Shown here in pieces: positions 47,618 to 56,826 of a stretch of 64,000 nucleotides of DNA (position 1 is the first letter of the stretch; each line of letters opens with the position of its first letter). This stretch comes from Acidobacteriaceae bacterium. GTDB taxonomy: Bacteria; Acidobacteriota; Terriglobia; Terriglobales; Acidobacteriaceae. The position numbers were made by a program, and so were the translations under genes. Where the stretch lies: positions 1-64,000 of the forward strand of contig JANXZM010000059.1 of assembly GCA_025355505.1 (NCBI GenBank), written 5' to 3'. The notes below the pieces were generated by a model that saw only the letters and a list, made by a program, of their open reading frames with translations, was not told where the DNA came from and made no database searches.

Positions 47618-48283
47618 CTACGCGTTGGCCGCGTCCTGCCCGCCCAGCGGCAGAAAATATTGCGTGCCCTTGATCGGGGCGGAGACTTTTTTCAGCAGTT
47701 CCTGCAGGTCTTCGTTGCGGTCCACGAAGTCGATCTCGGAAGTGTTCACGATCAGCAGGTCGGACTGCGTGTAGTGAAAGAAAAAATGTTCATAGGCCTT
47801 CACCACTTCCATCAGATAATCCTCGCTGATGGCCTTCTCGCCCGCCGCGTTCTTTTTCTTCAGCCGCTTCTTCAGCACTTCCGGAGTGGCCTGTAGATAA
47901 ATCACCAGGTCAGGAGTGGGTAGCTGGTCGCGAAAATAATTGAAGTAGCGATTGTAGGTATCGAGTTCCTGATCGTTGAGGTTAAGGCAGGCGAAGAGCT
48001 TGTCTTTTTCAAAAATGTAATCGGAGACGACGGTCTTATTCGAGTGCGGGCCTAAATCGAGGGCGCGCAGTTGCTCGAAGCGGCGGATCAGAAATGCGAA
48101 CTGTGCCTGGAAAGCCGCGCCGGGCTCGCCTTCGTAGAACGCCTTCAGAAATGGATTGTCTTCCGGCTCGATGACGCGCTGGGCGGCCAGGCGCTCTCCA
48201 AGAACCCGCGCCAGCGTGCTTTTCCCAACGCGTATGGGACCTTCGACTGCGATGTAACGGGGAAGCTCGAAAAGCTTGGCCAT
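47618..48283 (-). CDS. Deoxynucleoside kinase (deoxyadenosine/deoxyguanosine kinase-like)
   Basis: MAKLFELPRYIAVEGPIRVGKSTLARVLGERL P-loop; PDLVIYLQATPEVLKKRLKKKN. Internal start preferred; the upstream extension is repeat DNA. Confidence 0.88.
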   Translation of the reverse strand: MAKLFELPRYIAVEGPIRVGKSTLARVLGERLAAQRVIEPEDNPFLKAFYEGEPGAAFQAQFAFLIRRFEQLRALDLGPHSNKTVVSDYIFEKDKLFACLNLNDQELDTYNRYFNYFRDQLPTPDLVIYLQATPEVLKKRLKKKNAAGEKAISEDYLMEVVKAYEHFFFHYTQSDLLIVNTSEIDFVDRNEDLQELLKKVSAPIKGTQYFLPLGGQDAANA

Positions 48284-48363
48284 GGATTGTCGTGGAGAAC
48301 TGGAAAGCAGAATATATGGCTTCGCGTCCGGACGCAATTGCATATCTTTGTCGTGTCTTTGTC

Positions 48364-48432
48364 GGTGGAGCGCCGGGCGTCCCCGCCCGGCCACCACAAT
48401 GCCGGACGGGCGAGGACGCCCGTCGCTCCACC
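48364..48432. repeat. REP-like double palindrome (GGGCGTCCCCGCCC...GGGCGAGGACGCCC)
   Basis: ggtggagcgccgggcgtccccgcccggccaccacaatgccggacgggcgaggacgcccgtcgctccacc. Confidence 0.78.
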
Positions 48433-48447
48433 AGATAGAATCTCTCT

Positions 48448-49170
48448 ATGCTCCCCGCTCTGATTGGACTGACGGCCGCTGCGGCTGCTTCGGCAGCGGG
48501 CTATCAGTCCATGGCGCCGACGGGGCAGTGGTACGGGCGGACGATTGCCAGCGGCGCGCGGGGAAGCAAGCAGATCGCCCTGACCTACGATGATGGGCCG
48601 AACGACCCGCACACGCTGAATTTGCTCGACGTGCTGGCCAAACACGATGTGCGTGCGACGTTCTTCATGATCGGCCGCTACGTGCAGCAGCGTCCCGACA
48701 TTGCGCGCGCCGTGGCGCAGGCAGGACACGTAATCGGTAATCACACGTTCACGCATCCGCTGCTCATCTTCCAGTCTGGAGCGGAGACCCGCGCGCAGTT
48801 GTCCGACTGCCATCAGGCGTTAGGAGATGCCATCGGCGAGCATTCGAATTTGTTTCGTCCACCGTTTGGGGGAAGGCGCCCGGCGACGCTCAGGATCGCA
48901 CGCGAACTCGGACTGCAGACCGTGATGTGGAGCGTGACCGGCTACGACTGGAACGCCCCGCCCGCCGCGGTGATTGAAAAGAAAATCGTGCGGCAGATGC
49001 GCGGCGGCGACGTGATCTTGCTGCACGATGGCGGAGATCGCGCCATGGGTGCAGACCGAGCGCAGACGGTGATTGCGACGGAAAATCTGATCCGCCGGTA
49101 TCGCGATCAAGGATACGAATTTGTGACCGTGGATGCAGCCGTCAGATCTCCGCGATCAGCGATCAGTTAG
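48448..49170 (+). CDS. Polysaccharide deacetylase family protein (NodB homology)
   Basis: QIALTYDDGPNDPHTLNLLDVLAKHDVRATFFMIGRYV; GHVIGNHTFTHPLL; LFRPPFGGRRP; ILLHDGG. Confidence 0.93.
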   Translation: MLPALIGLTAAAAASAAGYQSMAPTGQWYGRTIASGARGSKQIALTYDDGPNDPHTLNLLDVLAKHDVRATFFMIGRYVQQRPDIARAVAQAGHVIGNHTFTHPLLIFQSGAETRAQLSDCHQALGDAIGEHSNLFRPPFGGRRPATLRIARELGLQTVMWSVTGYDWNAPPAAVIEKKIVRQMRGGDVILLHDGGDRAMGADRAQTVIATENLIRRYRDQGYEFVTVDAAVRSPRSAIS

Positions 49171-49284
49171 GGCGATCCGTCTCCAAGTTTTGGACTCTGC
49201 CGGCGAGAACCCAGCGAAGCTTCGCTCCGCTGGGCGGACGAGGGCGTTCGCCCCTACGTGGGTTTTACTGAAAGCCGACAGCTC

Positions 49285-50595
49285 TTACGCGTGCACCGCT
49301 GCGAACGCTTGCTTGGCCGCCGCGATAGTTTGCTGCACGTCTTGTTTGGTGTGCGCCGCACCCATGAATGCGGCTTCGTACTGCGAAGGAGGCAGGTAGA
49401 TTCCGTTTTCCAGCATCGCCCGGAAAAAGCGTCCGAAGGCTTCGGTGTCGGATTTCTCGGCCGAAGTCCAATCGGTAACCGGTCCCGCCGCAAAGAACCA
49501 GGTAAACATCGAGCCGACCCGGTTGTGGCACATGATCACGCCGGCATCTTTGGCTGCGGCCGCTACTCCGGCGACGACTTCGCCGGCAAGCTTGTCGAGC
49601 TTCGAGTAAACATCTTTGTGCTCGCGCAAGTAGCTTAACGTGGCATAACCAGCGGCCATCGCCAGAGGATTGCCGGAGAGCGTTCCGGCCTGGTACACCG
49701 GGCCTAACGGAGCAACCAGATCCATAATTTCGCTCGATGCGCCGTAAGCGCCCACCGGCAAGCCTCCGCCGATAATTTTGCCCATGGTCGTAATATCGGG
49801 CTTGATCGCATAGATCTCCTGCGCTCCGCCATAGGCCAGGCGAAATCCGGTCATGACCTCGTCAAAAATCAGCAGCGTCTTGTCGTGCGCGGTTATGGCG
49901 CGCAAAGCTTCGAGGTATCCGCGGGCCGGAGGCACGCATCCCATGTTGCCGACGACCGGCTCCACGATTACGCAGGCAATCTGGTGCTTGAATTTTTCAA
50001 AAGTTTGATCGAGCGCGCAGATGTCGTTGTAGGGGAGCGCGAGCGTGAACTGGGTGAATTCCTCCGGAACGCCCGCCGAGCCCGGAATGCCCAGCGTGGC
50101 AACGCCCGATCCCGCTTTCACCAGCAGCGCGTCGGAGTGCCCGTGATAGCAGCCCTCAAACTTCACAATATATTTGCGCTTCGTATAGCCGCGCGCCAGG
50201 CGGATGGCCGACATGGTCGCCTCCGTGCCCGAACTTACGAAGCGAACCTTTTGCATGTGCGGAAAAGCGGAAATCACGAGCTCGGCGAGATCGGCTTCGG
50301 CGGGAGTGGACGCTCCGAAGCTGGTGCCATTGCGCGCCGCCTCGATCACGGCCTCGATGACTGTGGGTGCTGCGTGCCCCAGGATGAGCGGACCCCAGGA
50401 GCCGATGTAGTCCACATACTCATTGCCGTCCGCATCCCAAATGTGCGAACCCTGGCCGCGTACGATGAAGAGGGGATCGCATCCCACGCTGCCGAAAGCG
50501 CGCACCGGCGAGTTCACGCCTCCGGGAATCAACTGTTCGGCGCGTTTCTGCAGCTTGCGGGATTGTTCTGTCTTGCGGGCCATCATTACCTCCAC
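49285..50595 (-). CDS. hemL: Glutamate-1-semialdehyde 2,1-aminomutase
   Basis: [75 protein letters not shown]. Confidence 0.97.
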   Translation of the reverse strand: MEVMMARKTEQSRKLQKRAEQLIPGGVNSPVRAFGSVGCDPLFIVRGQGSHIWDADGNEYVDYIGSWGPLILGHAAPTVIEAVIEAARNGTSFGASTPAEADLAELVISAFPHMQKVRFVSSGTEATMSAIRLARGYTKRKYIVKFEGCYHGHSDALLVKAGSGVATLGIPGSAGVPEEFTQFTLALPYNDICALDQTFEKFKHQIACVIVEPVVGNMGCVPPARGYLEALRAITAHDKTLLIFDEVMTGFRLAYGGAQEIYAIKPDITTMGKIIGGGLPVGAYGASSEIMDLVAPLGPVYQAGTLSGNPLAMAAGYATLSYLREHKDVYSKLDKLAGEVVAGVAAAAKDAGVIMCHNRVGSMFTWFFAAGPVTDWTSAEKSDTEAFGRFFRAMLENGIYLPPSQYEAAFMGAAHTKQDVQQTIAAAKQAFAAVHA

Positions 50596-50826
50596 AGCAG
50601 CGGTAGCTATAGCGAAGACCGGGAGCCTCAGATACTCAGATCAATATAGCAGCGGCGGGCGGACGGCTCGCAGCGCGGCAGGTCACACCAACCTGTGATC
50701 GCGGGCCTTGCCAAGGCGCCCGGCAAAACGAATCGAATTCATCGGAGTTTCACAAAATTGCAATAATCCCGCAATCTCTCGCGGCTATCGTAACCACAGT
50801 TGCCCTTCTAACCGGGAGGGTTTATC

Positions 50827-50862
50827 AGGACGGCCTTGGGGGGCTCCGGGCTGTCCTTTTTT
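50827..50862 (+). terminator. Rho-independent terminator-like hairpin in the leader of the downstream porin gene
   Basis: aggacggcc-ttggggggctccg-ggctgtcct-ttttt: G/C-rich stem followed by a T run; ~115 nt before the CDS at 50977. Confidence 0.6.
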
Positions 50863-50976
50863 ATTTCTGGAAGGTTCTTCGGCACTACTCCCAATATGTA
50901 CAGCCTCTCGCTCCCAGCGCGCGGCGAATCAACGATCATTTCAGGTATAACTTTCAATCAAGGACAAATGTGATTC

Positions 50977-52422
50977 GTGCGAATAATCCGCCAGCCCATT
51001 ACCAACATTTCAGATGCCGGGAGAGCGGCGAAAAGGCCAGTTATTTTCTTCGGCCTGGCCTTGCTGCTTGCGGTTTCAACCGGCAGTTGGGCGCAGGCGG
51101 CAGGCGACAGGGCATCCGCAACATCGGAATCCAACCTGGACGATCCGGTTGTCACCATGTTCCCGCACTCGCAGACCGCGCGCTGGTGGGTCTCCGGACA
51201 AGACAACATCATCATGCAGTGGCACCCGTCGTTTGACGCGAAGTACAGCGGCCCAAACAGTTTCAAGGCCCATCCCGAACATGCGACTTCGAATATCGGC
51301 ACGCTCTTTACAGGAGTGCAGCTCACCGGCACCACCGAGATTTTCATGCACTTCGAGATGGCGGATGGCGGCGGCATCAGCGACGCATTGGGAATGGCCG
51401 GCTTTACCGATCTCGACGTGGTACGCAATCCCACGCTCGGGCCCGTGCCCTATATTGCCCGCGGAATGATTCGTCAGATTATTCCTTTGAGCGATGAGAC
51501 GGTTGAGGCGGAGCGCGGTCCCTGGTATCTGGCGACGAAGGTCCCAGTGCGGCGGATCGAACTGCGCTTCGGCAAAATGGGGATGAACGACTTCTTCGAC
51601 ACCAACGACGCCGGCACCGACAGCCACCTGCAGTTCATGAACTGGACGGTGGACGACAATGGAGCCTACGACTATGCCGCGGACACTCGTGGATACACGA
51701 TGGCGATGCTCGCCGAGTACCACGATCGCAACTGGGCCTTGCGTTTCGCCGAGGGCCTGATGCCGAAGATCGCCAACGGCATTGACCTGCAGTGGAACCT
51801 GCGCAAAGCGCGGGAAGAAAACTTTGAACTGGAACTGCATCCCAGCATCGCCGGGAAACGGAATACCACACTCCGCCTGCTGACTTTCGTTAACCACGCC
51901 AACATGGGCGTGTACCGGGACGCCGTCGCCAATTACCTGGCGGGTAAGACAACGCGTCCCGTCATTACCGATCACCCCGAGCGCACCACGATCAAGTATG
52001 GATTCGACGTGAATGCGATGCAGCAGGTCGGTAGGAATGCCCGCATCTTCTCTCGCTTTGGATGGAACGAAGGCCAGCACGAATCGTTTGCTTACACGGA
52101 AGTGGACCAGACCCTGCAAGTGGGAGGCGATCTTGCTGGGGAGCGCTGGAAGCGCAGGCTCGACAAAATCGGCGTGGCGGTGGTGACCAACGCTATCAAG
52201 AAAGATCACCAGAATTATCTGCGGCTGGGCGGGCTGGGCTTTCTGCTGGGCGATGGCGGACTTGATTACGGGCGCGAAAATATCTTCGAGACTTACTACA
52301 ACATGCATGTCTGGCGGGGCATCTACACCGCTTTCGACTTGCAGCACGTAAACAATCCTGGCTACAACCGCGACCGGGGGCCGGTGCTGGTGCCGAGCCT
52401 GCGCTTACACTTGGATTTTTGA
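50977..52422 (+). CDS. Putative outer-membrane porin (carbohydrate porin/OprB-like)
   Basis: Signal FFGLALLLAVSTGSWAQAAG; HPSFDAKYSGPNSF, RAARWWVSGQDN-type N-terminus and amphipathic strands ending in LRLHLDF*. Confidence 0.7.
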   Translation: MRIIRQPITNISDAGRAAKRPVIFFGLALLLAVSTGSWAQAAGDRASATSESNLDDPVVTMFPHSQTARWWVSGQDNIIMQWHPSFDAKYSGPNSFKAHPEHATSNIGTLFTGVQLTGTTEIFMHFEMADGGGISDALGMAGFTDLDVVRNPTLGPVPYIARGMIRQIIPLSDETVEAERGPWYLATKVPVRRIELRFGKMGMNDFFDTNDAGTDSHLQFMNWTVDDNGAYDYAADTRGYTMAMLAEYHDRNWALRFAEGLMPKIANGIDLQWNLRKAREENFELELHPSIAGKRNTTLRLLTFVNHANMGVYRDAVANYLAGKTTRPVITDHPERTTIKYGFDVNAMQQVGRNARIFSRFGWNEGQHESFAYTEVDQTLQVGGDLAGERWKRRLDKIGVAVVTNAIKKDHQNYLRLGGLGFLLGDGGLDYGRENIFETYYNMHVWRGIYTAFDLQHVNNPGYNRDRGPVLVPSLRLHLDF

Positions 52423-52567
52423 AGACAGTTGTGAGCGAAATGCAAAAGCCTCCCCCCGGAAACGCCTGAAAGTCAGTTAGAACGCCCACTTGAGCGAGAA
52501 CTGCATCACACGCGGCCCGTTTAGGGCGTTGATGGTCTGAAGTGTCCAAAAACCTGGGAGTTACACT

Positions 52568-53485
52568 TCAACCGTTTCGCGTAATTCCAGCTTCTTGTTT
52601 TTGTACAGTGTGGAGCGCCCACGCCATGCGCGGGGTGTTGTGGGCAATTCCAAAGCGGCCCTGAGCATCCAGCAGAATGATTCCACCGTGGCCGTTGAGG
52701 CGTTGCTTCAGATAGTTCATCGCTTCCTGCGCGACCCACTCGGGCCGGCTGCCGGATTCGACGCGATCCGCCGCCCACTTCGCCAGCACCAATTTCATAA
52801 TGGGCTCTCCCCATCCGGTAGTGGACGAGGCCGCGCTGAGATTGTCGGCGTAGCAGCCGCAGCCGATGAGCGAGGAGTCGCCGAGTCGGCCGGGCGCTTT
52901 GTTGAGCGTGCCGCCGGTTGAGGTCGAGGCGGCGATATTGCCATCGCGATCAAGCGCGACAGCGCCGACGGTGTCGTGCGAAATGGTGGGCGCGAACAGA
53001 TCATTGCCGTGGGATGAGTCCTGCGCCTGGTATTCGCGCAAGCGCTCGACCTCTCTGGGAATGACAAGGTCTTCGTTGCGGCATAGAGTGATGCCGTGCT
53101 CGGCGGCAAAGCGCTCGGCGCCTTCCGCCACAAAATAGACGTGCGGACTGCCGCTAAGAATTTTTCGGGCGGCGCGAACCGGGTTGCGCAGACGCTCCAC
53201 GCAACCGACGCCGCCGCCGCGCAGGGTTGCGCCGTCCATGATGAAAGCGTCGAGCTGCACCTTGCCATCGCGATTCAGAAAACTGCCGCGGCCGGCATCG
53301 AAAGTTTCGTCGTCTTCGAGAACGACCACCGCTTCTTCGACCGCGTCCAGTGCAGAGCCACCGCGCTCCAGCGCGCGCCACCCAGCGGCGGCGGCATTGC
53401 GCACACCGTTCAGATGCGCCTCCACCATCTCGTCGGGAATGGCCCAGGCGCCGCCGTGAACGACCAGAACAGGATTTGTTGGCAC
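52568..53485 (-). CDS. Isoaspartyl peptidase/L-asparaginase (Ntn-hydrolase)
   Basis: LVVHGGAW; HDTVGAVALDRDGNIAASTSTGGTLNKAPGRLGDSSLIGCG with the catalytic T of HDTVG. Confidence 0.93.
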   Translation of the reverse strand: MPTNPVLVVHGGAWAIPDEMVEAHLNGVRNAAAAGWRALERGGSALDAVEEAVVVLEDDETFDAGRGSFLNRDGKVQLDAFIMDGATLRGGGVGCVERLRNPVRAARKILSGSPHVYFVAEGAERFAAEHGITLCRNEDLVIPREVERLREYQAQDSSHGNDLFAPTISHDTVGAVALDRDGNIAASTSTGGTLNKAPGRLGDSSLIGCGCYADNLSAASSTTGWGEPIMKLVLAKWAADRVESGSRPEWVAQEAMNYLKQRLNGHGGIILLDAQGRFGIAHNTPRMAWALHTVQKQEAGITRNG

Positions 53486-53518
53486 TTTCAGTCCTTACGG
53501 GAAGTTGCGGGGGATAGT

Positions 53519-53850
53519 TTAGCAGGCGGCGCGGAAAGCTGACTTCCTGATGTGAGGTTCGTAGAAGTGAGGGGTCGTATCAGGGCATGGCTTTAGCTGT
53601 TCAGTCTCATGACATCCTTTACACAACGTTATCAGGACATCCTTTACACTCGGCCCGAGCGAAGCAAGGGCAAGAAGGTAAAGGCAGCCCCAGCTTGGCA
53701 GAGGGCAGATGCCGTGGAAGTGGTCTGGCATAACGACAAATTCGTGGAGCAGGTACTTGCCCTGCTCCCGATAGTGATAAAACACTTCAATCAACAGCCC
53801 CGCCGCTCGATCGGATGGCGGAAGGCTGCGCTTTCCCCAAATCGAAGAAG
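53519..53850 (-). pseudogene. REP-associated tyrosine transposase (RAYT, Y1_Tnp) remnant
   Basis: Frame reads ..GKRSLPPSDRAAGLLIEVFYHYREQGKYLLHEFVVMPDHFHG then loses similarity; no intact N- or C-terminus. Confidence 0.7.
53612..53651. repeat. Two direct copies of GACATCCTTTACAC
   Basis: ..gacatcctttacacaacgttatcaggacatcctttacac..; IS-end-like arrangement within the RAYT remnant region. Confidence 0.5.
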
Positions 53851-54082
53851 TTATGAAGAAGGTATGCTCACTGGCGAGGACCTGCGAGCGATCAGCATTG
53901 CGGATAGGTATCGAGATCCAGTCCCAGCGCCTAAAGGAGCGCCCGCTTTGTGTACGTTTACAGCATCGCTAAAGCGATGCTCCGATACGAATCTCACACT
54001 GTTTTGCCTGAGGCAGCGATGTTTGAACATATCGGATGTGAGGATTGCTTAGCAGGCCGGAATTTCCTGTCTGTCCAGGTTT

Positions 54083-54724
54083 TTAGGCGGGCCTGGCGGG
54101 AGCGTCCATTTCCGTCGTCCGCTGCCAGGTGTAGATGACGCGGTGGATTACCGTGATGGTGGAAAGCACGGCGATCACCCAGAGCGCCGGGGCCATGACG
54201 TTGAACAGCGCGCCGATAATGAGCAGCACCAGACGCTCGGGACGTTCCATGAAGCCGACGCGGCAGGTGCCGATGAGCGACTCGGCGCGGGCGCGGGCGT
54301 AACTCACCATGATCGCGCTGATCATGGCCAGCGCGGCCAGCACTACGTAGAAGAATCGGTTGCCACGACCGTAAAAAACCAGCAATCCCAAGAACAGCGA
54401 CGCATCGCTGTAGCGGTCAACGATGGAATCAAAAAACCCTCCAAAGCGGGTGACTTGGTTCGAGGCGCGGGCAACGCGGCCATCGACCAAGTCGAAGAAT
54501 CCCGATCCGATGATGACGAGGCCGGCGTAAAAAAACATGCGGCGTTGGTTGTCACCGTTGGCGTATCCAAACAAAAACGCGGCGTAAGTGTTAACCACCA
54601 GCCCCATCAGGGTCAGCACGTTCGGATTGATGCGAGAGAGAGCGAGCAGGCCGACGATGGCGTCGAGCAGAACGCCGCAGGCCCGTCCGAATCCGCTGGT
54701 CCAACTCAGGTAACGCCCCTTCAT
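54083..54724 (-). CDS. CDP-alcohol phosphatidyltransferase family protein
   Basis: GSGFFDLVDGRVARASNQVTRFGGFFDSIVDRYSDASLFLG: DGx2ARx8Gx3Dx3D motif. Confidence 0.92.
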   Translation of the reverse strand: MKGRYLSWTSGFGRACGVLLDAIVGLLALSRINPNVLTLMGLVVNTYAAFLFGYANGDNQRRMFFYAGLVIIGSGFFDLVDGRVARASNQVTRFGGFFDSIVDRYSDASLFLGLLVFYGRGNRFFYVVLAALAMISAIMVSYARARAESLIGTCRVGFMERPERLVLLIIGALFNVMAPALWVIAVLSTITVIHRVIYTWQRTTEMDAPARPA

Positions 54725-54764
54725 GCAATACCCCTCGCAATCGTGCCGCTGACAACGTTGCGGC

Positions 54765-55286
54765 TCATTCCGATTTCCGTTCCGGTTCCGTTCCCAGCTT
54801 GGCTTCAGCGAGATCGTGCATGGTGGAGAGCTTCAGCACTTCCATTTCGCGGCTTCCGCCGGGGGTGACGACCGTGGCGGTGTCGCCAACTTTTTTGTTC
54901 AGCAGGGCGCGCCCGATCGGCGAGGTGGTTGAGATTTTGCCGGCGGCCACGTCGGACTCTTCGCTGGCCACCAAGTGGTATTCCATTTCTTCATTCTTGG
55001 TACCGTCGAAAATCGTTACGGTCGAGCCGAGACCAACTTTATCCTTGGGGATATTGTTCATGTTGACCAGGGACAGGTCGGCAAGACGCTGACCGAGTTG
55101 ACGCACGCGCGCCTTCAAATACTCCTGGCGCTGCTTGGCCGTATGATACTCGGCGTTCTCGCTGAGGTCGCCCAAGGCAGCGGCCTTCTTGAGCTCTCTG
55201 GGAATATCGAACGCCAGCTCGTGCTCGAGCGTGTTGAGTTCATCCCGAAGCTTCTTCTTAATCTGTTCCGTCATCGCTTTGGGCAT
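54765..55286 (-). CDS. greA: Transcription elongation factor GreA-like
   Basis: LRDELNTLEHELAFDIPRELKKAAALGDLSENAEYHTAKQRQEYLKARVRQLGQRL; SPIGRALLNKKVGDTATVVTPGG. Confidence 0.93.
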   Translation of the reverse strand: MPKAMTEQIKKKLRDELNTLEHELAFDIPRELKKAAALGDLSENAEYHTAKQRQEYLKARVRQLGQRLADLSLVNMNNIPKDKVGLGSTVTIFDGTKNEEMEYHLVASEESDVAAGKISTTSPIGRALLNKKVGDTATVVTPGGSREMEVLKLSTMHDLAEAKLGTEPERKSE

Positions 55287-55501
55287 TATAACCCTCGGCC
55301 ATTGGGAAGGGGCATTGCGGTTCGGATTGATAAACGTCCCATTTCAACCTACTAGCCCGGAATGACTTAGCCTGGATTTAGCGGAAGTTGTAATAGGTAT
55401 TATGGCCGCGCTGGTTGCCCCGCACCGCTTCTCGATTGCCTTAGGAGCGGCGCTCGACTAGACTGAGTGAAGCTGGACGCACCCTCGGGCGAGGGCCCCC
55501 C

Positions 55502-56035
55502 ATGAGCGGAAACGTCGTTTTCCACATCGGCGATAAGGTGGTTTACCCCAACCACGGCGTCGGAGTTATTGAACAAATCAGCAGCCGGAACATGGGAACC
55601 ACGGTGGAGAAGTTCTACCTGTTGAAAATTGCGGCCAGCAGTTTGAAAGTGATGGTGCCGTTCGCCAACGTCGACAGCGTCGGGATGCGTCCCGTGGTAC
55701 GCAACGGCGAAGTGGAGAAGATCGTGGACTACCTCTCCACCGGCGAGTGCGTTAACGCGGCCGACTGGAAAGACCGGTATAAAGAGAATTCCGATCGCAT
55801 GCGCACCGGGTCGCTCTTGGACGTGGCTGCGGTGCTGAAAAGCCTGCTGATCCTCGGACAGGGTAAGTCGCTCTCCTTCCGCGAGAAAAAGATGCTGGAG
55901 CGCGCACGCTATTTACTGGTCAGCGAAATCGCCGTCTCGCGCAACTGCGAAGAGAGTCTGATTGAGCAGGCGCTCACCAAGGCTCTGACAAAGTGTAATC
56001 TGCGCTTCCCGGAAATTTCCGAACTCGCCTCGTAG
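55502..56035 (+). CDS. CarD family transcriptional regulator
   Basis: FHIGDKVVYPNHGVGVIEQISSR...FYLLKIAASSLKVMVPFANVDSVGMRPV. Confidence 0.95.
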   Translation: MSGNVVFHIGDKVVYPNHGVGVIEQISSRNMGTTVEKFYLLKIAASSLKVMVPFANVDSVGMRPVVRNGEVEKIVDYLSTGECVNAADWKDRYKENSDRMRTGSLLDVAAVLKSLLILGQGKSLSFREKKMLERARYLLVSEIAVSRNCEESLIEQALTKALTKCNLRFPEISELAS

Positions 56036-56090
56036 CTCCGCTCGCGCTCAGCGAGATCCCTAAGTGAAACTCCTTTACCGCGCGCGGCTG

Positions 56091-56164
56091 CTTTCCTGTA
56101 GAAACGCGGCTTGCCACGTCTCCCGCCGCCTCCAAATCAGACGGGGCAAGCCCCGTCTCTACAC
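56091..56164. repeat. Palindromic dispersed repeat (CTTTCCTGTAGAAACGCGGCTTGCC...GGGCAAGCCCCGTCTCTACA)
   Basis: Close match to 17230-17304. Confidence 0.7.
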
Positions 56165-56187
56165 CAACCTATTTGAGCCACAGGCTC

Positions 56188-56631
56188 TCAGCGAGCGGCG
56201 CGGGCTTCCATCCAGGATTGAAGAATCAAGATGGCGGCTATCCGGTCGACCGCTTGGCCCCGCTTTTTGATGGAAAGATCGGTTTCCCGCAGTAGGCGGT
56301 TGGCCTCGGTCGAGGTCCAACGCTCATCCCAGAGATGGACGGTCAAGCCGAAGTGAGCGTGCAGATCGTCGGCGAAACGGCGCATCTTTTCCGATTGAAT
56401 TCCTTCCGCCCCGCTTAAGCGCAGTGGCAGGCCCACCACAATCTCCCGGACTTCGTATTTCGCCAGCACTTGTCCCAAGGCCTCCAGATCGCGACGTTTG
56501 TTTTGACGCTGGATCGTGTCCAACCCCTGAGCGGTGATGCCCAGCGGATCCGAGACGGCAACTCCGATTCTTTTCGAGCCGACATCGAGGGCCATGATGC
56601 GGCTGTGGCCAGGCGTCCCAGGTGCGTGCAT
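56188..56631 (-). CDS. ruvX: Holliday junction resolvase RuvX/YqgF
   Basis: IMALDVGSKRIGVAVSDPLGITAQGLDTI; IVVGLPLRLSG; LWDERWTSTEANRLL; VDRIAAILILQSWME. Confidence 0.94.
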   Translation of the reverse strand: MHAPGTPGHSRIMALDVGSKRIGVAVSDPLGITAQGLDTIQRQNKRRDLEALGQVLAKYEVREIVVGLPLRLSGAEGIQSEKMRRFADDLHAHFGLTVHLWDERWTSTEANRLLRETDLSIKKRGQAVDRIAAILILQSWMEARAAR

Positions 56632-56826
56632 CGCTCAATTGTAGATTGCAGCGGCAAAAAACTTGCTTCCAGGATTCTGTCCGTCACTAAATACCGCGAG
56701 GATTGAGGGTTTCCTTCGTGGCCTTCGTGGTTAATCGAGACCGTAGCGCGATTCCAGTGGTGCAATTCTGCAAGGTAAGGCAGAATTGTTGGCCAGTCGG
56801 GCGCGGGGGGTTAGCAACCACACAGT

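Noticed and set aside
48283-48397. N-terminal extension MVAGRGRPALHRQRH... of the deoxynucleoside kinase ORF, and similar MERRASRP... extensions elsewhere
   Set aside because: These are translations of the REP-like palindrome; internal starts give conserved N-termini.
51076-52347. 423-aa minus-strand ORF opposite the porin gene
   Set aside because: Shadow ORF; the plus strand has a signal peptide and coherent porin-like sequence.
53960-54020. Similarity between 53970-54010 (atgctccgatacgaatctcacactgttttgc) and 60232-60270 (atgctctgatacgaaaccgtgttttgc) as a third repeat element
   Set aside because: Short and needs gaps; surrounding sequence does not align. Could be chance, so not claimed without a genome-wide search.
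53609-54052. 147-aa plus-strand ORF with QRYQDILYTRPERSKGKK start
   Set aside because: Runs through repeat copies and the antisense of the RAYT remnant; no coherent protein family.
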